Part shown: positions 8,511 through 17,466 of the stretch, one piece after another
Layout of the letters: every line of letters begins with the position of its first letter
Numbering within the stretch: position 1 is the stretch's first letter
Assembly: GCA_033721235.1 (NCBI GenBank)
Contig: JAWWAY010000003.1
Coordinates: forward strand, 186,001-250,000
DNA from: UBA5078 sp033721235
Lineage (GTDB): Bacteria > Pseudomonadota > Gammaproteobacteria > Pseudomonadales > Pseudohongiellaceae
DNA length: 64,000 nucleotides
Reading direction: 5' to 3'
The notes under the pieces: model-generated
The model's database searches: none
Told to the model about the DNA's origin: nothing
What the model saw: only the letters and a program-made list of their open reading frames with translations
Made by a program: the position numbers and the translations under genes

Positions 8511-9899
8511 ATGGTGCTACAACTCATTATTAATGTGATCGCCTTGGTCGTAACCTTGGGCATCCTAGTGACCATTCATGAGTTCGGTCATTTCTGGGTC
8601 GCTAGGCGTTGTGGTGTAAAGGTGCTGCGTTTCTCTATTGGCTTTGGCAAGGCCCTTAAGTGTTGGAAGGGTAAAGACGGCACCGAATATGTTATAGCGC
8701 CCATTCCCTTGGGTGGCTATGTCAAAATGCTGGGGCAAGAGGATACCAGTGTTGCCGAGGGCGAGCAGATCGATCCTAGCGAGCGACATATGTCCTTTGC
8801 TTACAAGCCGCTTTGGCAGCGCATGGCAATCGTTGCTGCCGGGCCTATAGCCAACTTCCTGCTGGCTATATTTGTTTACTGGGTCATCAATATCAGTTTC
8901 GGGCTTACCGGCACGGCACCCGTGATCGAGAATGTGATGCTCGACTCCCCAGCCTATGAGGCCGGTTTGCGTCCCAATGATGAAATAGTCGCGGTGGATG
9001 GTGTGCCCACGACTATTTGGCAGGATGTGAGCATGCAATTGCTCAACCGCCTTGGAGAATCTGGGGAGCTAACACTAAGCGCCGTGACGCCAGGCAATTC
9101 ACTCGCCAGAGACTATGTGCTGCCACTGCGGCAATGGCAAGGCGACACGGCGGCCCCAGAGCTTTATCGCTCCTTGGGCATCGTTCAATACGAAATACCT
9201 CCCGTGCTCGATACCATTATGCCTGACGGCGCCGCTGAGGCGGTGGGCTTAGCCTCTGGCGATCGTATCCTCAGAATTAATGGGCAGGAGATTTACGGCT
9301 GGATGCAGTTTGTCGATATTGTGAGATCAAGTCCGGAACTGACGCTGGATGTCGCTGTCCAAAGAGGGGCAGACATTATTAGCGTTGGCTTGACGCCTGC
9401 GGCGAGTCAGTCCGACGAGGGCTTGGTGGGTGTTATTGGCGCCTCGGCGCAGCAGCACAGTATTATGGAGCGTTTGCCCGAGTGGAGAATTAGACAGATC
9501 GATTACAATCCCTTGTCGGCCATTATGCCCGCGATAAGCCTGACATGGGAGAGATCGGTTTTTGTCTTGGACTCCATGAAAAAGATGTTAGTGGGGCTGA
9601 TATCGGTTAAGAATATCAGCGGCCCAATTACGATTGCGCAAGTTGCTGGAGAGACCGCCTCGTACGGGCTTGAGTCTTATCTAGGGTTTTTGGCGGTACT
9701 GAGTATCAGCCTAGGGGTTTTAAACCTCCTGCCTATTCCAGTGCTTGATGGAGGACATTTGTTGTATTACACGATAGAGGCCGTTATTCGTCGCCCCGTT
9801 CCTGAACGGATACAGGCGATGGGCTTGCAACTAGGCTTGCTAATGATTGCCGGCATTATGGTATTGGCTCTGTATAACGATGTAGGCCGACTATTGTAG
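8511..9899 (+). CDS. rseP: RseP site-2 protease (sigma-E pathway intramembrane zinc metalloprotease)
   Basis: This 462-residue polytopic inner-membrane protease has HEFGH (His23, Glu24, His27) in its first transmembrane helix and the third ligand Asp in NLLPIPVLDGGHLLYY near the C-terminus. Two PDZ domains occupy roughly residues 115-280. It cuts the anti-sigma factor RseA and remnant signal peptides. It is followed 74 bp later by bamA, whose regulon it controls in relatives. Confidence 0.96.
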   Translation: MVLQLIINVIALVVTLGILVTIHEFGHFWVARRCGVKVLRFSIGFGKALKCWKGKDGTEYVIAPIPLGGYVKMLGQEDTSVAEGEQIDPSERHMSFAYKPLWQRMAIVAAGPIANFLLAIFVYWVINISFGLTGTAPVIENVMLDSPAYEAGLRPNDEIVAVDGVPTTIWQDVSMQLLNRLGESGELTLSAVTPGNSLARDYVLPLRQWQGDTAAPELYRSLGIVQYEIPPVLDTIMPDGAAEAVGLASGDRILRINGQEIYGWMQFVDIVRSSPELTLDVAVQRGADIISVGLTPAASQSDEGLVGVIGASAQQHSIMERLPEWRIRQIDYNPLSAIMPAISLTWERSVFVLDSMKKMLVGLISVKNISGPITIAQVAGETASYGLESYLGFLAVLSISLGVLNLLPIPVLDGGHLLYYTIEAVIRRPVPERIQAMGLQLGLLMIAGIMVLALYNDVGRLL

Positions 9900-9973
9900 T
9901 GCCGGAGACCCTCTGCAGTGACACCCATTTACTTGAATTTAATAGCGAACAGGCTTGGGCTTGAAGAATTTTA

Positions 9974-12655
9974 ATGACTAGATCCTTACTTACTACTCTG
10001 CTTTTATCCAGCGTCGCTACGAGCGCGGCTTTTGCTCAGAACTTTATCATTGAAGATATTCAGATCGATGGCCTTCAGAGGGTTTCCTCTGGTGTCTTGT
10101 TTGGTTTATTGCCGGTCGGTATTGGCGATGAGGTAGATTCGCAAGTTCCTGCGCAAATTATTCGCGCCGTTGCCGGTTCCGAGTACTTTGAAAACGTTGA
10201 GGTAGCGCGCGAAGGCAATGTCTTATTTATTACCGTGTCCGAGCGTCCATCGGTGAGCGAAATTAATGTCTCGGGTAACAAGGTACTCCAGACTGAAGAT
10301 ATTCTCGATAATATGGCGAATGCAGATATTACCGAAGGCGGTATCTTTACACGCGCAACACTTGAGGCTATTCGACAAGGTATTCAGGAAGTGTATTCCT
10401 CGCGTGGTCGTTACGGTACTACGGTTGATATCGATGTAGAAGAGTTACCACGAAATCGTGTCGCCATTAATATGGTGATTAATGAAGGCGAAGAAAGTCG
10501 TATTCAATATATCAATATCGTGGGCAATAATGCTTTCGAGGATGAAGAGCTGCTGCAGCTGTTTGAGCTGGGCACAAAGCCTTGGTATAACCCCTTCAGT
10601 GGTCGTAACCGTTATTCGCAAGAACAGCTCTCCGGTGACTTAGAGCGCCTGACCTCACACTATATGGATAATGGCTACGTGCAATTTAATATTGACTCAA
10701 CGCCTATTTCTATTACGCCCGATAATGAACAAATTTATATCACCATCAATGTCTCAGAAGGTGAGCAGTTTGTTGTTAATGAAGTAAACCTAGCGGGTGA
10801 CTTGGTGGAGGCCGAGGGTTTGCTGCGAGCATACTCTGGGCTGGTGCGTACCGATCAGACTTTCTCTCAAGCGCTAGTGACGGCAGCTGAGGAATACATG
10901 ACTCAAGTGTTGGGTAACTATGGTTATGCCTTTGCAGAAGTGAACGGCGTACCTGAGATCGATGAAGAAAATAAAACTGTCGATGTTACCTTCTTTGTTG
11001 AGCCTGGAAATAGAACCTACGTAAACCGAATAAGCTTTGTTGGTAATGCCAGTACCGCAGACGATGTTTTGCGCCGTGAAATGCGTCAGCTTGAAGCCTC
11101 GCCAGCCTCAAGCAATTTGATCGAGCTAGGCCAGGTGCGTCTAGAGCGATTGGGTTACTTTGCTGAGGTTGAGGTGGAAACCACAGAGGTGCCAGGTACT
11201 ACTGATCAGATAGATCTAGAATACAGTGTCGAAGAGCAAAACTTTAGTAATATCACTTTCAGTATCGGTACCGGCGGTGGTGGCGAATTCTTTATTAGCT
11301 CGTCTTTGCAAGCACAAAACTTTCTTGGCACGGGGCGCACTGTTGGTATTGGCGTTAATAAAAGTACTTTCCAGAAGAGCCTAAACTTCAGCTATTTGGA
11401 TCCTTACTATACGGTCGATGGAGTGAGTCGTGGTTTTAGCGTGTACCTGCAAGATCAGGATTCGCCCTTCAACATCGCAGACTTCTCCACCACCTCTTAT
11501 GGCGGTTCGTTTAATTTCTCTTATCCTATTAGCGAGATTCAAAATATTGGGTTTAATTTTGGTCTGTCTCACACGGAGCTAAGCTCCGGTGGAACGACGG
11601 TACAAGAAATTGAGAGTAGCCCGAATTTCTTTGACGGCGTCGATACCTATATTATTACGCCACCGAATCCGAACCCTTTTGATGGCCCAGTAGTTGATGG
11701 GGTCGTTGGGCAGCTTTCAGATTTAAGTCAAGACCTGTTGAACCAAAACGCACCGGGCTTTATTGATATCGAAGGTACGGAGTTCAATAACTTCTCTGCC
11801 TCGGTTAACTGGGTGCGAAGCACTTTGAATAGGGGCCAGTTCCCAACCGACGGCTCCTACCAGAACTTGTCGTTCGAGGTGACAACGCCAGGAAGTGATC
11901 TTCAGTACTTTAAGCTAAATTACACGGGCCAATACTATCAGCCTATTGTGGGCGATTGGATTATGCGCTTTAGCACCAGCCTCGGCTTCGGTGATGGCTA
12001 TGGCAAGACCTCTGGCCTGCCTTTCTTCCAGAACTTCTTTGCCGGTGGTCTATCCTCGGCAGGTGTTGTGCGCGGCTTTGACGAAAACAGCTTGGGTCCG
12101 CGTAGTACTGAGCCTCAACGCTATGTGGCGGACTTTAGTCGTCTGGTGCGCAACGAGGATGGCAGCATTGTTCTGGATGCGAGTGGTACGGCAACATTGG
12201 ATAATACGAACATATCCTCTGCCAGTTATGTCACCGTGCCCGTGTTGGATGATAGCGGCAATGCGGTGCTAGACGGAAACGGCGACCCAGTGCTACAGCT
12301 GGCCGTTGAAGACCTGTCCTTTAACAGCCAATTAGATGCTTTTGGGGGTAATATCTTAACTACTGCTAGTGTAGAATTGCTCTTCCCAATGCCTTTTGTC
12401 ACCGACAGAAGTCGTATGAGATCATCGTTTTTTATTGACGCGGGTAATGTTTTCTCGTCAAATTGCAGCCCAAAACAGAGCTTGCAAAATAACTGTAGTA
12501 ATTTCGATGTGGGTGAGTTCAGGTACTCGGCAGGTATTAGCGTAAGCTATATGTCGCCGTTTGGCCCGCTAACCTTCTACTTGGCCAAGCCGTTCTCGAA
12601 AGATGACGATGATGAGACTAAGACATTCGACTTTACTATTGGTGCTGGCTTCTAG
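9974..12655 (+). CDS. bamA: Outer membrane protein assembly factor BamA
   Basis: This is the central Omp85 subunit of the BAM complex. It has a signal peptide (cleavage after AFA near residue 22), five POTRA domains to about residue 420, and a C-terminal 16-strand barrel ending in Phe. The L6 motif VRGF (near residue 699) followed by GPR is present. At 893 residues it is longer than E. coli BamA (810). Extra length lies in two acidic, Asn/Pro/Asp-rich loops, about residues 545-600 and 710-785. It has a classical position between rseP and skp. Confidence 0.97.
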   Translation: MTRSLLTTLLLSSVATSAAFAQNFIIEDIQIDGLQRVSSGVLFGLLPVGIGDEVDSQVPAQIIRAVAGSEYFENVEVAREGNVLFITVSERPSVSEINVSGNKVLQTEDILDNMANADITEGGIFTRATLEAIRQGIQEVYSSRGRYGTTVDIDVEELPRNRVAINMVINEGEESRIQYINIVGNNAFEDEELLQLFELGTKPWYNPFSGRNRYSQEQLSGDLERLTSHYMDNGYVQFNIDSTPISITPDNEQIYITINVSEGEQFVVNEVNLAGDLVEAEGLLRAYSGLVRTDQTFSQALVTAAEEYMTQVLGNYGYAFAEVNGVPEIDEENKTVDVTFFVEPGNRTYVNRISFVGNASTADDVLRREMRQLEASPASSNLIELGQVRLERLGYFAEVEVETTEVPGTTDQIDLEYSVEEQNFSNITFSIGTGGGGEFFISSSLQAQNFLGTGRTVGIGVNKSTFQKSLNFSYLDPYYTVDGVSRGFSVYLQDQDSPFNIADFSTTSYGGSFNFSYPISEIQNIGFNFGLSHTELSSGGTTVQEIESSPNFFDGVDTYIITPPNPNPFDGPVVDGVVGQLSDLSQDLLNQNAPGFIDIEGTEFNNFSASVNWVRSTLNRGQFPTDGSYQNLSFEVTTPGSDLQYFKLNYTGQYYQPIVGDWIMRFSTSLGFGDGYGKTSGLPFFQNFFAGGLSSAGVVRGFDENSLGPRSTEPQRYVADFSRLVRNEDGSIVLDASGTATLDNTNISSASYVTVPVLDDSGNAVLDGNGDPVLQLAVEDLSFNSQLDAFGGNILTTASVELLFPMPFVTDRSRMRSSFFIDAGNVFSSNCSPKQSLQNNCSNFDVGEFRYSAGISVSYMSPFGPLTFYLAKPFSKDDDDETKTFDFTIGAGF

Positions 12656-12785
12656 TGAATTAGATCGACCGATAGGCTTGCAGGCCTGGCGTTGTAGCGC
12701 AGTTTGCAGGCTTCGGCAGGGTAAATAAGAAGAATTCAGCCCAAGTAATTGGGCAATTTTGAGAATATTGGAGAGTATGAACGTG

Positions 12786-13298
12786 ATGAATTTGAAAAGA
12801 GTATTTGTTGTAGCCGCATTGATCTTTGCTTCTAGCGCCAGCGTCGCGCAAGACCAGCCAGTGATCGGTGTCGTTAATCTCGAACAAGCATTGTTTAATT
12901 CTCAAGCGGCTCAGGAGCTGCAAGCCGAGATCAACACCGAGTTTGCCGATGATCAAAGCCGAGCGGATCGCCTTAACACAGAGCTACGTGAACTGGCAGA
13001 ACGCGCCCAGCGCGATGAATCTATCATGAGCGATTCTGAAAAGCGTAAGATCAGCTCTGATGCGCAGGAAAAACAAGTGCAACTGCAGATGATTGCTGAA
13101 CGCGTTCAAGGTGCATTGCAACAACGCAATCAGTCTTTTATCGATAGTCAGCGTCAAAACCTAGGTAGCGCAATAGAGGCAGTGGTAAAAGAGGGCGGTT
13201 ACAACTTAGTGCTTAACGCTGACAGTGTTGCTTTCTTTGATAATGCTTATGATATTACTGCTCAAGTAACTGCTAAACTAAACGAGCTAAATCAGTAA
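12786..13298 (+). CDS. skp: Periplasmic chaperone Skp/OmpH
   Basis: The ATG at 12786 is preferred: TTGGAGAG ends 10 nt upstream and the signal peptide then starts MNLKRVFVVAALIF. An ATG at 12777 and a TTG at 12759 are in frame but badly spaced. The mature protein starts after SVA-QDQPVIGVV. The rest is a long helical, Gln/Glu/Arg-rich jaw (coiled coil, about residues 40-125), typical of Skp trimers that carry unfolded outer-membrane proteins to BamA. Confidence 0.93.
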   Translation: MNLKRVFVVAALIFASSASVAQDQPVIGVVNLEQALFNSQAAQELQAEINTEFADDQSRADRLNTELRELAERAQRDESIMSDSEKRKISSDAQEKQVQLQMIAERVQGALQQRNQSFIDSQRQNLGSAIEAVVKEGGYNLVLNADSVAFFDNAYDITAQVTAKLNELNQ

Positions 13299-13324
13299 GT
13301 TAACCCTAATAAGGTTCTCACTAA

Positions 13325-14356
13325 GTGAGCGAAAAATCTGTCTATACTCTTGGTGAGCTAGCGGATCTCCTCGGCCTTGAGCTCGAAGGGGATCCCGCTA
13401 TTGAGATTGATGGCTTAGCCACTCTTAAAAGCGCGGCTACCGGCAAACTGAGTTTCCTCAGTAATCCGCGCTATGTCAGCCAATTAGCCTCCTGCCAAGC
13501 ATCCGCGCTTATCGTCCATCCAGCTCAACGCGAGTCCTTTGCTGGCGCGCGACTATTATCCGATGCTCCTTATGTGAGCTATGCCAAAGCCTCGCAGCTA
13601 TTCGCTCGCCTGGGCCAAACGCTGAGAGAGATTCACCCTAGTGCCATTATCCATGGCTCCGCCAAAGTGGAGTCGGGGGTAAGTATTGGTGCCAATGCAG
13701 TGGTGGACGCCGATGCTCATATTGCCGAGAATTGCACGATTGGCGCGGGTTGTGTGATTGGCCGTGGGGTTACAGTAGGGGCGAATTCTACGCTTTACCC
13801 GAATGTCACTGTTTATCATGATGTGTCCATTGGGCAGAATGTCATCATCCACTCCTCGGTTGTGCTTGGCGCCGATGGTTTTGGCTTTGCCTTTGATGGC
13901 AAGCAATCGGTTAAAATTGCCCAGCTAGGCAGCGTGCGTATTGGTGATAGTGTTGAAATAGGCGCAGGTTCAACTATCGACAGAGGGGCGCTAGACGACA
14001 CGGTCATTGGCCAGGGTGTCAAGATCGATAACCAAGTTCAGATTGCTCATAACTGCACCATAGGCGATCATAGCGTGATCTGTGGCTGTAGTGCGATTGC
14101 AGGCAGCACGAGCATAGGTCGTTACTGTACCATTGGCGGGGCTGTCGGCATTATTGGCCACCTAGAGATCGTGGATAAAGTGATGATCAGCGCCATGTCC
14201 TTGGTTAGTCAGTCAATCAATAAACCTGGGCTATACTCCTCGGGTACTGGATTATTGGAATCCAAAGAGTGGAAACGCAATATAGTAAGGTTTCGCCAGC
14301 TGGATGATATGGCCAAACGCTTACGCGAGTTAGAGAAGCTCACCTTGAATCAATAG
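13325..14356 (+). CDS. lpxD: UDP-3-O-acylglucosamine N-acyltransferase
   Basis: This 343-residue enzyme is the third step of lipid A synthesis. It starts with GTG (13325). The N-terminal uridine-binding domain is followed by hexapeptide repeats forming a left-handed beta helix (about residues 100-310). The catalytic His lies in VQIAHNCTIGDH. It lies between skp and fabZ, as in most gammaproteobacteria. Confidence 0.97.
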   Translation: MSEKSVYTLGELADLLGLELEGDPAIEIDGLATLKSAATGKLSFLSNPRYVSQLASCQASALIVHPAQRESFAGARLLSDAPYVSYAKASQLFARLGQTLREIHPSAIIHGSAKVESGVSIGANAVVDADAHIAENCTIGAGCVIGRGVTVGANSTLYPNVTVYHDVSIGQNVIIHSSVVLGADGFGFAFDGKQSVKIAQLGSVRIGDSVEIGAGSTIDRGALDDTVIGQGVKIDNQVQIAHNCTIGDHSVICGCSAIAGSTSIGRYCTIGGAVGIIGHLEIVDKVMISAMSLVSQSINKPGLYSSGTGLLESKEWKRNIVRFRQLDDMAKRLRELEKLTLNQ

Positions 14357-14410
14357 GGCGCTAATAGTGTCCCTTTAATGCAATATGACACCGTGTGTTA
14401 GGAACTGAAA

Positions 14411-14860
14411 ATGATAATGAACGTCGAAGAAGTAAAAGAATATCTACCCCAGAGATACCCGTTTCTGTTGGTAGATCGTGTCGTTGAAATGGATCTTGGA
14501 AAGAGCATTAAAGCCTACAAGAATGTCACGGTGAACGAAGAGTTTTTTCAAGGGCATTTTCCTGATAAGCCGATCATGCCTGGAGTGCTCATTATCGAAG
14601 CGTTAGCACAAGCTGCCGGTGTTCTGGGCTTTAAGAGCCAAGAGAAAAAACCCAAAGACGGTTATTTATATTATTTCGTCGGGGCCGATAATGTTCGCCT
14701 TAAGCGCCCAGTAGTACCTGGTGATCAGTTAATATTGGAAGCGACTATCGTGACTAGTAAGCGTGGCATCTATAAGTTCGATTGCCGAGCCTCCGTTGAC
14801 GGACAGCTTGTCGGTTCGGCTACCATCATGTGTGCAGAAAGGAATAATGACAGTGCTTGA
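14411..14860 (+). CDS. fabZ: 3-hydroxyacyl-[ACP] dehydratase FabZ
   Basis: This 149-residue hot-dog-fold enzyme dehydrates 3-hydroxyacyl-ACP in fatty acid elongation. It competes with LpxA/LpxD for the same substrate. The active-site His is in FFQGHFPDKPIMPG and the Glu in LIIEALAQAAG. A second ATG two codons on (14417) is possible. It overlaps lpxA by 14 nt. Confidence 0.97.
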   Translation: MIMNVEEVKEYLPQRYPFLLVDRVVEMDLGKSIKAYKNVTVNEEFFQGHFPDKPIMPGVLIIEALAQAAGVLGFKSQEKKPKDGYLYYFVGADNVRLKRPVVPGDQLILEATIVTSKRGIYKFDCRASVDGQLVGSATIMCAERNNDSA

Positions 14861-15623
14861 TTCTAGTTCAATTATAGACCCGAGTGCGAAGATAGCCGAT
14901 TCGGCTAAAATTGGACCGTGGTGCATTATTGGGCCGGGAGTGGAAATTGGCGAGGGGACCGAACTCACCTCGCATGTCGTCATTCGCTCCAATACTAAAA
15001 TTGGGTCTAATAACACCATTTATCAGTTTGCCTCTATAGGCGAAGACCCCGCCGATAAGAAATTCGAAGGCGAAGAGACTTGGCTGGAAATTGGTGACAA
15101 TAATATTATTCGCGAAGGTTGTACTCTGCACAGAGGAACAGGCTTTGGTGGTCACTATACCCGTGTAGGCAGCAATAATTTGTTTATGCCCTATGTGCAT
15201 ATTGCCCATGATTGCATAGTGGGCAGCAATACAATATTTGCCAATAATGTGGGAATCTCCGGTCACGTAGAAGTGGAAGACTGGGCAATTCTTGGCGGCT
15301 ATGCCGGCGTTAATCAATTCTTAAAAATAGGGGCACATGCTATGATTGGCGGCATGACGCACATCAGTAATGATGTGCCGGCCTATCTTATCGTAAGTGG
15401 CACTCCACCACAGGCTCGTAGCATAAATGCTATTGGTCTGGAGAGGCGCGGCTTCGAAAAAGAATCTATTCTACGGATCAAACGCGCTTTCAAGACAGTC
15501 TATCGTCGCGGCAATACGCTGAAAGAGGCCTTGGCCGAGCTCGAAGAAATTGCCCAGCAACATGAAGACGTAAAATTGTTTGTGGAATCAATTCAGGCAT
15601 CCACTCGCGGCATTCAACGCTGA
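14847..15623 (+). CDS. lpxA: UDP-N-acetylglucosamine O-acyltransferase
   Basis: The ATG at 14847 with AAAGGAAT upstream gives 258 residues, the family length. The longer upstream frame is fabZ shadow. LpxA performs the first committed step of lipid A synthesis. Many hexapeptide repeats are followed by a C-terminal helical bundle. The catalytic His is in YVHIAHDCIVGS. Overlap with fabZ implies coupled translation. Confidence 0.97.
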   Translation: MTVLDSSSIIDPSAKIADSAKIGPWCIIGPGVEIGEGTELTSHVVIRSNTKIGSNNTIYQFASIGEDPADKKFEGEETWLEIGDNNIIREGCTLHRGTGFGGHYTRVGSNNLFMPYVHIAHDCIVGSNTIFANNVGISGHVEVEDWAILGGYAGVNQFLKIGAHAMIGGMTHISNDVPAYLIVSGTPPQARSINAIGLERRGFEKESILRIKRAFKTVYRRGNTLKEALAELEEIAQQHEDVKLFVESIQASTRGIQR

Positions 15624-15679
15624 TACTCTAACGCGCTTTATTCACTTGCATAGATAGTGTCGATATCAAGGAGAAAGAT

Positions 15680-16855
15680 GTGCGTTTTGGCATAGTGGCA
15701 GGCGAAGCTTCTGGAGACATCTTAGGTGCCGGATTAATTCGCGCAATTAAGCGCGTCTGCCCGGATGCACAGTTTGAGGGTATTGGTGGCCCCTTAATGA
15801 TTGCCGAAGGCTTTCATAGCCACTTTCCTATGGAGCGCCTGTCGGTAATGGGCTTCATCGAACCTCTGGGTCGCCTGCCTGAACTCCTGCGAATCAAAAA
15901 GACCTTGGAGCAGCTCTTTATCCAGGACAAGCCCGATGTCTTTATTGGCATCGACTCTCCTGGTTTCAATCTGCGCATCGAACAAGTCCTGCATGATGCG
16001 GGCATTAAAACCGTTCACTATGTGAGCCCCAGTGTCTGGGCTTGGGGCAAAAAGCGTATCCATAAAATAGCCAAAGCCGTCGACATGGTATTGGCATTGT
16101 TGCCCTTTGAAACCAAGATTTACGACGAGCATAAGGTGCCGGCTCGCTTTATTGGACATCCGCTGGCCGATCTTATTGATCCAGAATTAGACGATACGCT
16201 TCGGCGCTCAAACGCCAGGAAAGCACTAGGGCTAAGCGATCAGGATAAAATTATTGCGCTGATGCCAGGGAGTCGCCGCAATGAAATTGAACGGCTGGGA
16301 GTCGTCTTCATTCAAACCGCTAAGCAGGCACTGATAGCCGATTCTTCGCTGCGCTTTGTGATTCCCTGTGCCAACCCCAATAGAAAAGAGCAGGTCGAAC
16401 AGTTATTGCGTAGCCACGACTGTGGCGAGCAGTTCTTGGTCTACGAAGGCCAGTCCCACGAGACGATGTCTGCGGCCAATATCGTCTTAATGGCCTCCGG
16501 GACAGCAACGCTGGAAGGCTTGTTGCTAAGGCGCCCCATGATCGTGGCCTATAGCCTATCGCCCCTGACGTGGATGCTGGCGTCTCGACTCGTCAAAATT
16601 CCCTATGTGTCCTTGCCTAATCTCTTGGCTGGCGAGGAGCTCATTGCCGAGTTCTTGCAGGATGAGGCGAATGTGCAAAACCTAGGGGCCGAGTTGAGCA
16701 GTTTGCTGGCCGATACAAAGCGACAGGAACGATTGCAACAGCGCTTTGCCGGTATTCATCAGCAACTGCGCCGCAACGCCGATGTTGAGGCGGCGCGAGC
16801 GGTATTGGAAGTTGCCCAATATACTGGATCCATGGAAGGCTTAGAGTGCAATTAG
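15680..16855 (+). CDS. lpxB: Lipid-A-disaccharide synthase
   Basis: This 391-residue GT19 glycosyltransferase joins UDP-diacylglucosamine and lipid X. The GTG start is preceded by AAGGAGAAA. Signatures are GIVAGEASGDILGAGL at the N-terminus, YVSPSVWAWG in the middle and MPGSRRNEIERL. The stop overlaps rnhB by 10 nt. Confidence 0.97.
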   Translation: MRFGIVAGEASGDILGAGLIRAIKRVCPDAQFEGIGGPLMIAEGFHSHFPMERLSVMGFIEPLGRLPELLRIKKTLEQLFIQDKPDVFIGIDSPGFNLRIEQVLHDAGIKTVHYVSPSVWAWGKKRIHKIAKAVDMVLALLPFETKIYDEHKVPARFIGHPLADLIDPELDDTLRRSNARKALGLSDQDKIIALMPGSRRNEIERLGVVFIQTAKQALIADSSLRFVIPCANPNRKEQVEQLLRSHDCGEQFLVYEGQSHETMSAANIVLMASGTATLEGLLLRRPMIVAYSLSPLTWMLASRLVKIPYVSLPNLLAGEELIAEFLQDEANVQNLGAELSSLLADTKRQERLQQRFAGIHQQLRRNADVEAARAVLEVAQYTGSMEGLECN

Positions 16856-17439
16856 ATTTTGACTACCCTCAGGCGAGTGCCGAGCCAGTGGCTGGCGTTG
16901 ACGAAGTAGGGCGAGGCCCCCTGGCCGGTGACGTGGTCGCCGCGGCCGTGATTCTGCATCCCGAACACGATATTCCTTATCTGGATGATTCGAAAAAGCT
17001 CACAGAAAAAAGAAGAGAGGTGGCATTTGAGGCCATCATTGCCAGTTGTGTGTGCTATTCTTTAGGACGAGCAAGTCCTGCTGAGATCGATGAAATTAAT
17101 ATTCTGCATGCTAGTCTCTTGGCGATGAAACGAGCGGTTGAAGGCCTTAGCGAAGAGCCCGGTTTTGTCTATGTTGACGGTCTGCATTGTCCCAAATGGC
17201 ACTATCCTAGTGCCGCGATCGTGAAGGGCGATAGCCGGGTGGCCAGTATCGCTGCGGCATCGATCTTGGCGAAGGTTACGCGTGACAGGGAAATGATTAC
17301 CCTCGACCAGCAGTATCCGGGCTATGGTTTTGCGGGGCATAAAGCCTATCCCACTAAGGCCCATATGCAGGCCTTGGAACGTCTTGGGCCATGCCCGGCG
17401 CATAGGCGCTCGTATAAGCCTGTACAACGCTTTTTATAA
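16846..17439 (+). CDS. rnhB: Ribonuclease HII
   Basis: This 197-residue enzyme removes ribonucleotides from DNA. It uses a GTG start (16846) with GGAAGGC upstream. The catalytic carboxylates appear in GVDEVGRGPLAGDVVAAAV (Asp/Glu), in YVDGLH, and in the segment KGDSRVASIAAASILAKVTRD. The gene is nested between lpxB and dnaE, the usual order. Confidence 0.96.
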   Translation: MQLDFDYPQASAEPVAGVDEVGRGPLAGDVVAAAVILHPEHDIPYLDDSKKLTEKRREVAFEAIIASCVCYSLGRASPAEIDEINILHASLLAMKRAVEGLSEEPGFVYVDGLHCPKWHYPSAAIVKGDSRVASIAAASILAKVTRDREMITLDQQYPGYGFAGHKAYPTKAHMQALERLGPCPAHRRSYKPVQRFL

Positions 17440-17466
17440 GCTATCCACATACGCAAATGAGTCACC

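Noticed and set aside
14763..14846. Extended N-terminus of LpxA
   Set aside because: This is the fabZ coding region in another frame; the family N-terminus and ribosome-binding site support the ATG at 14847.
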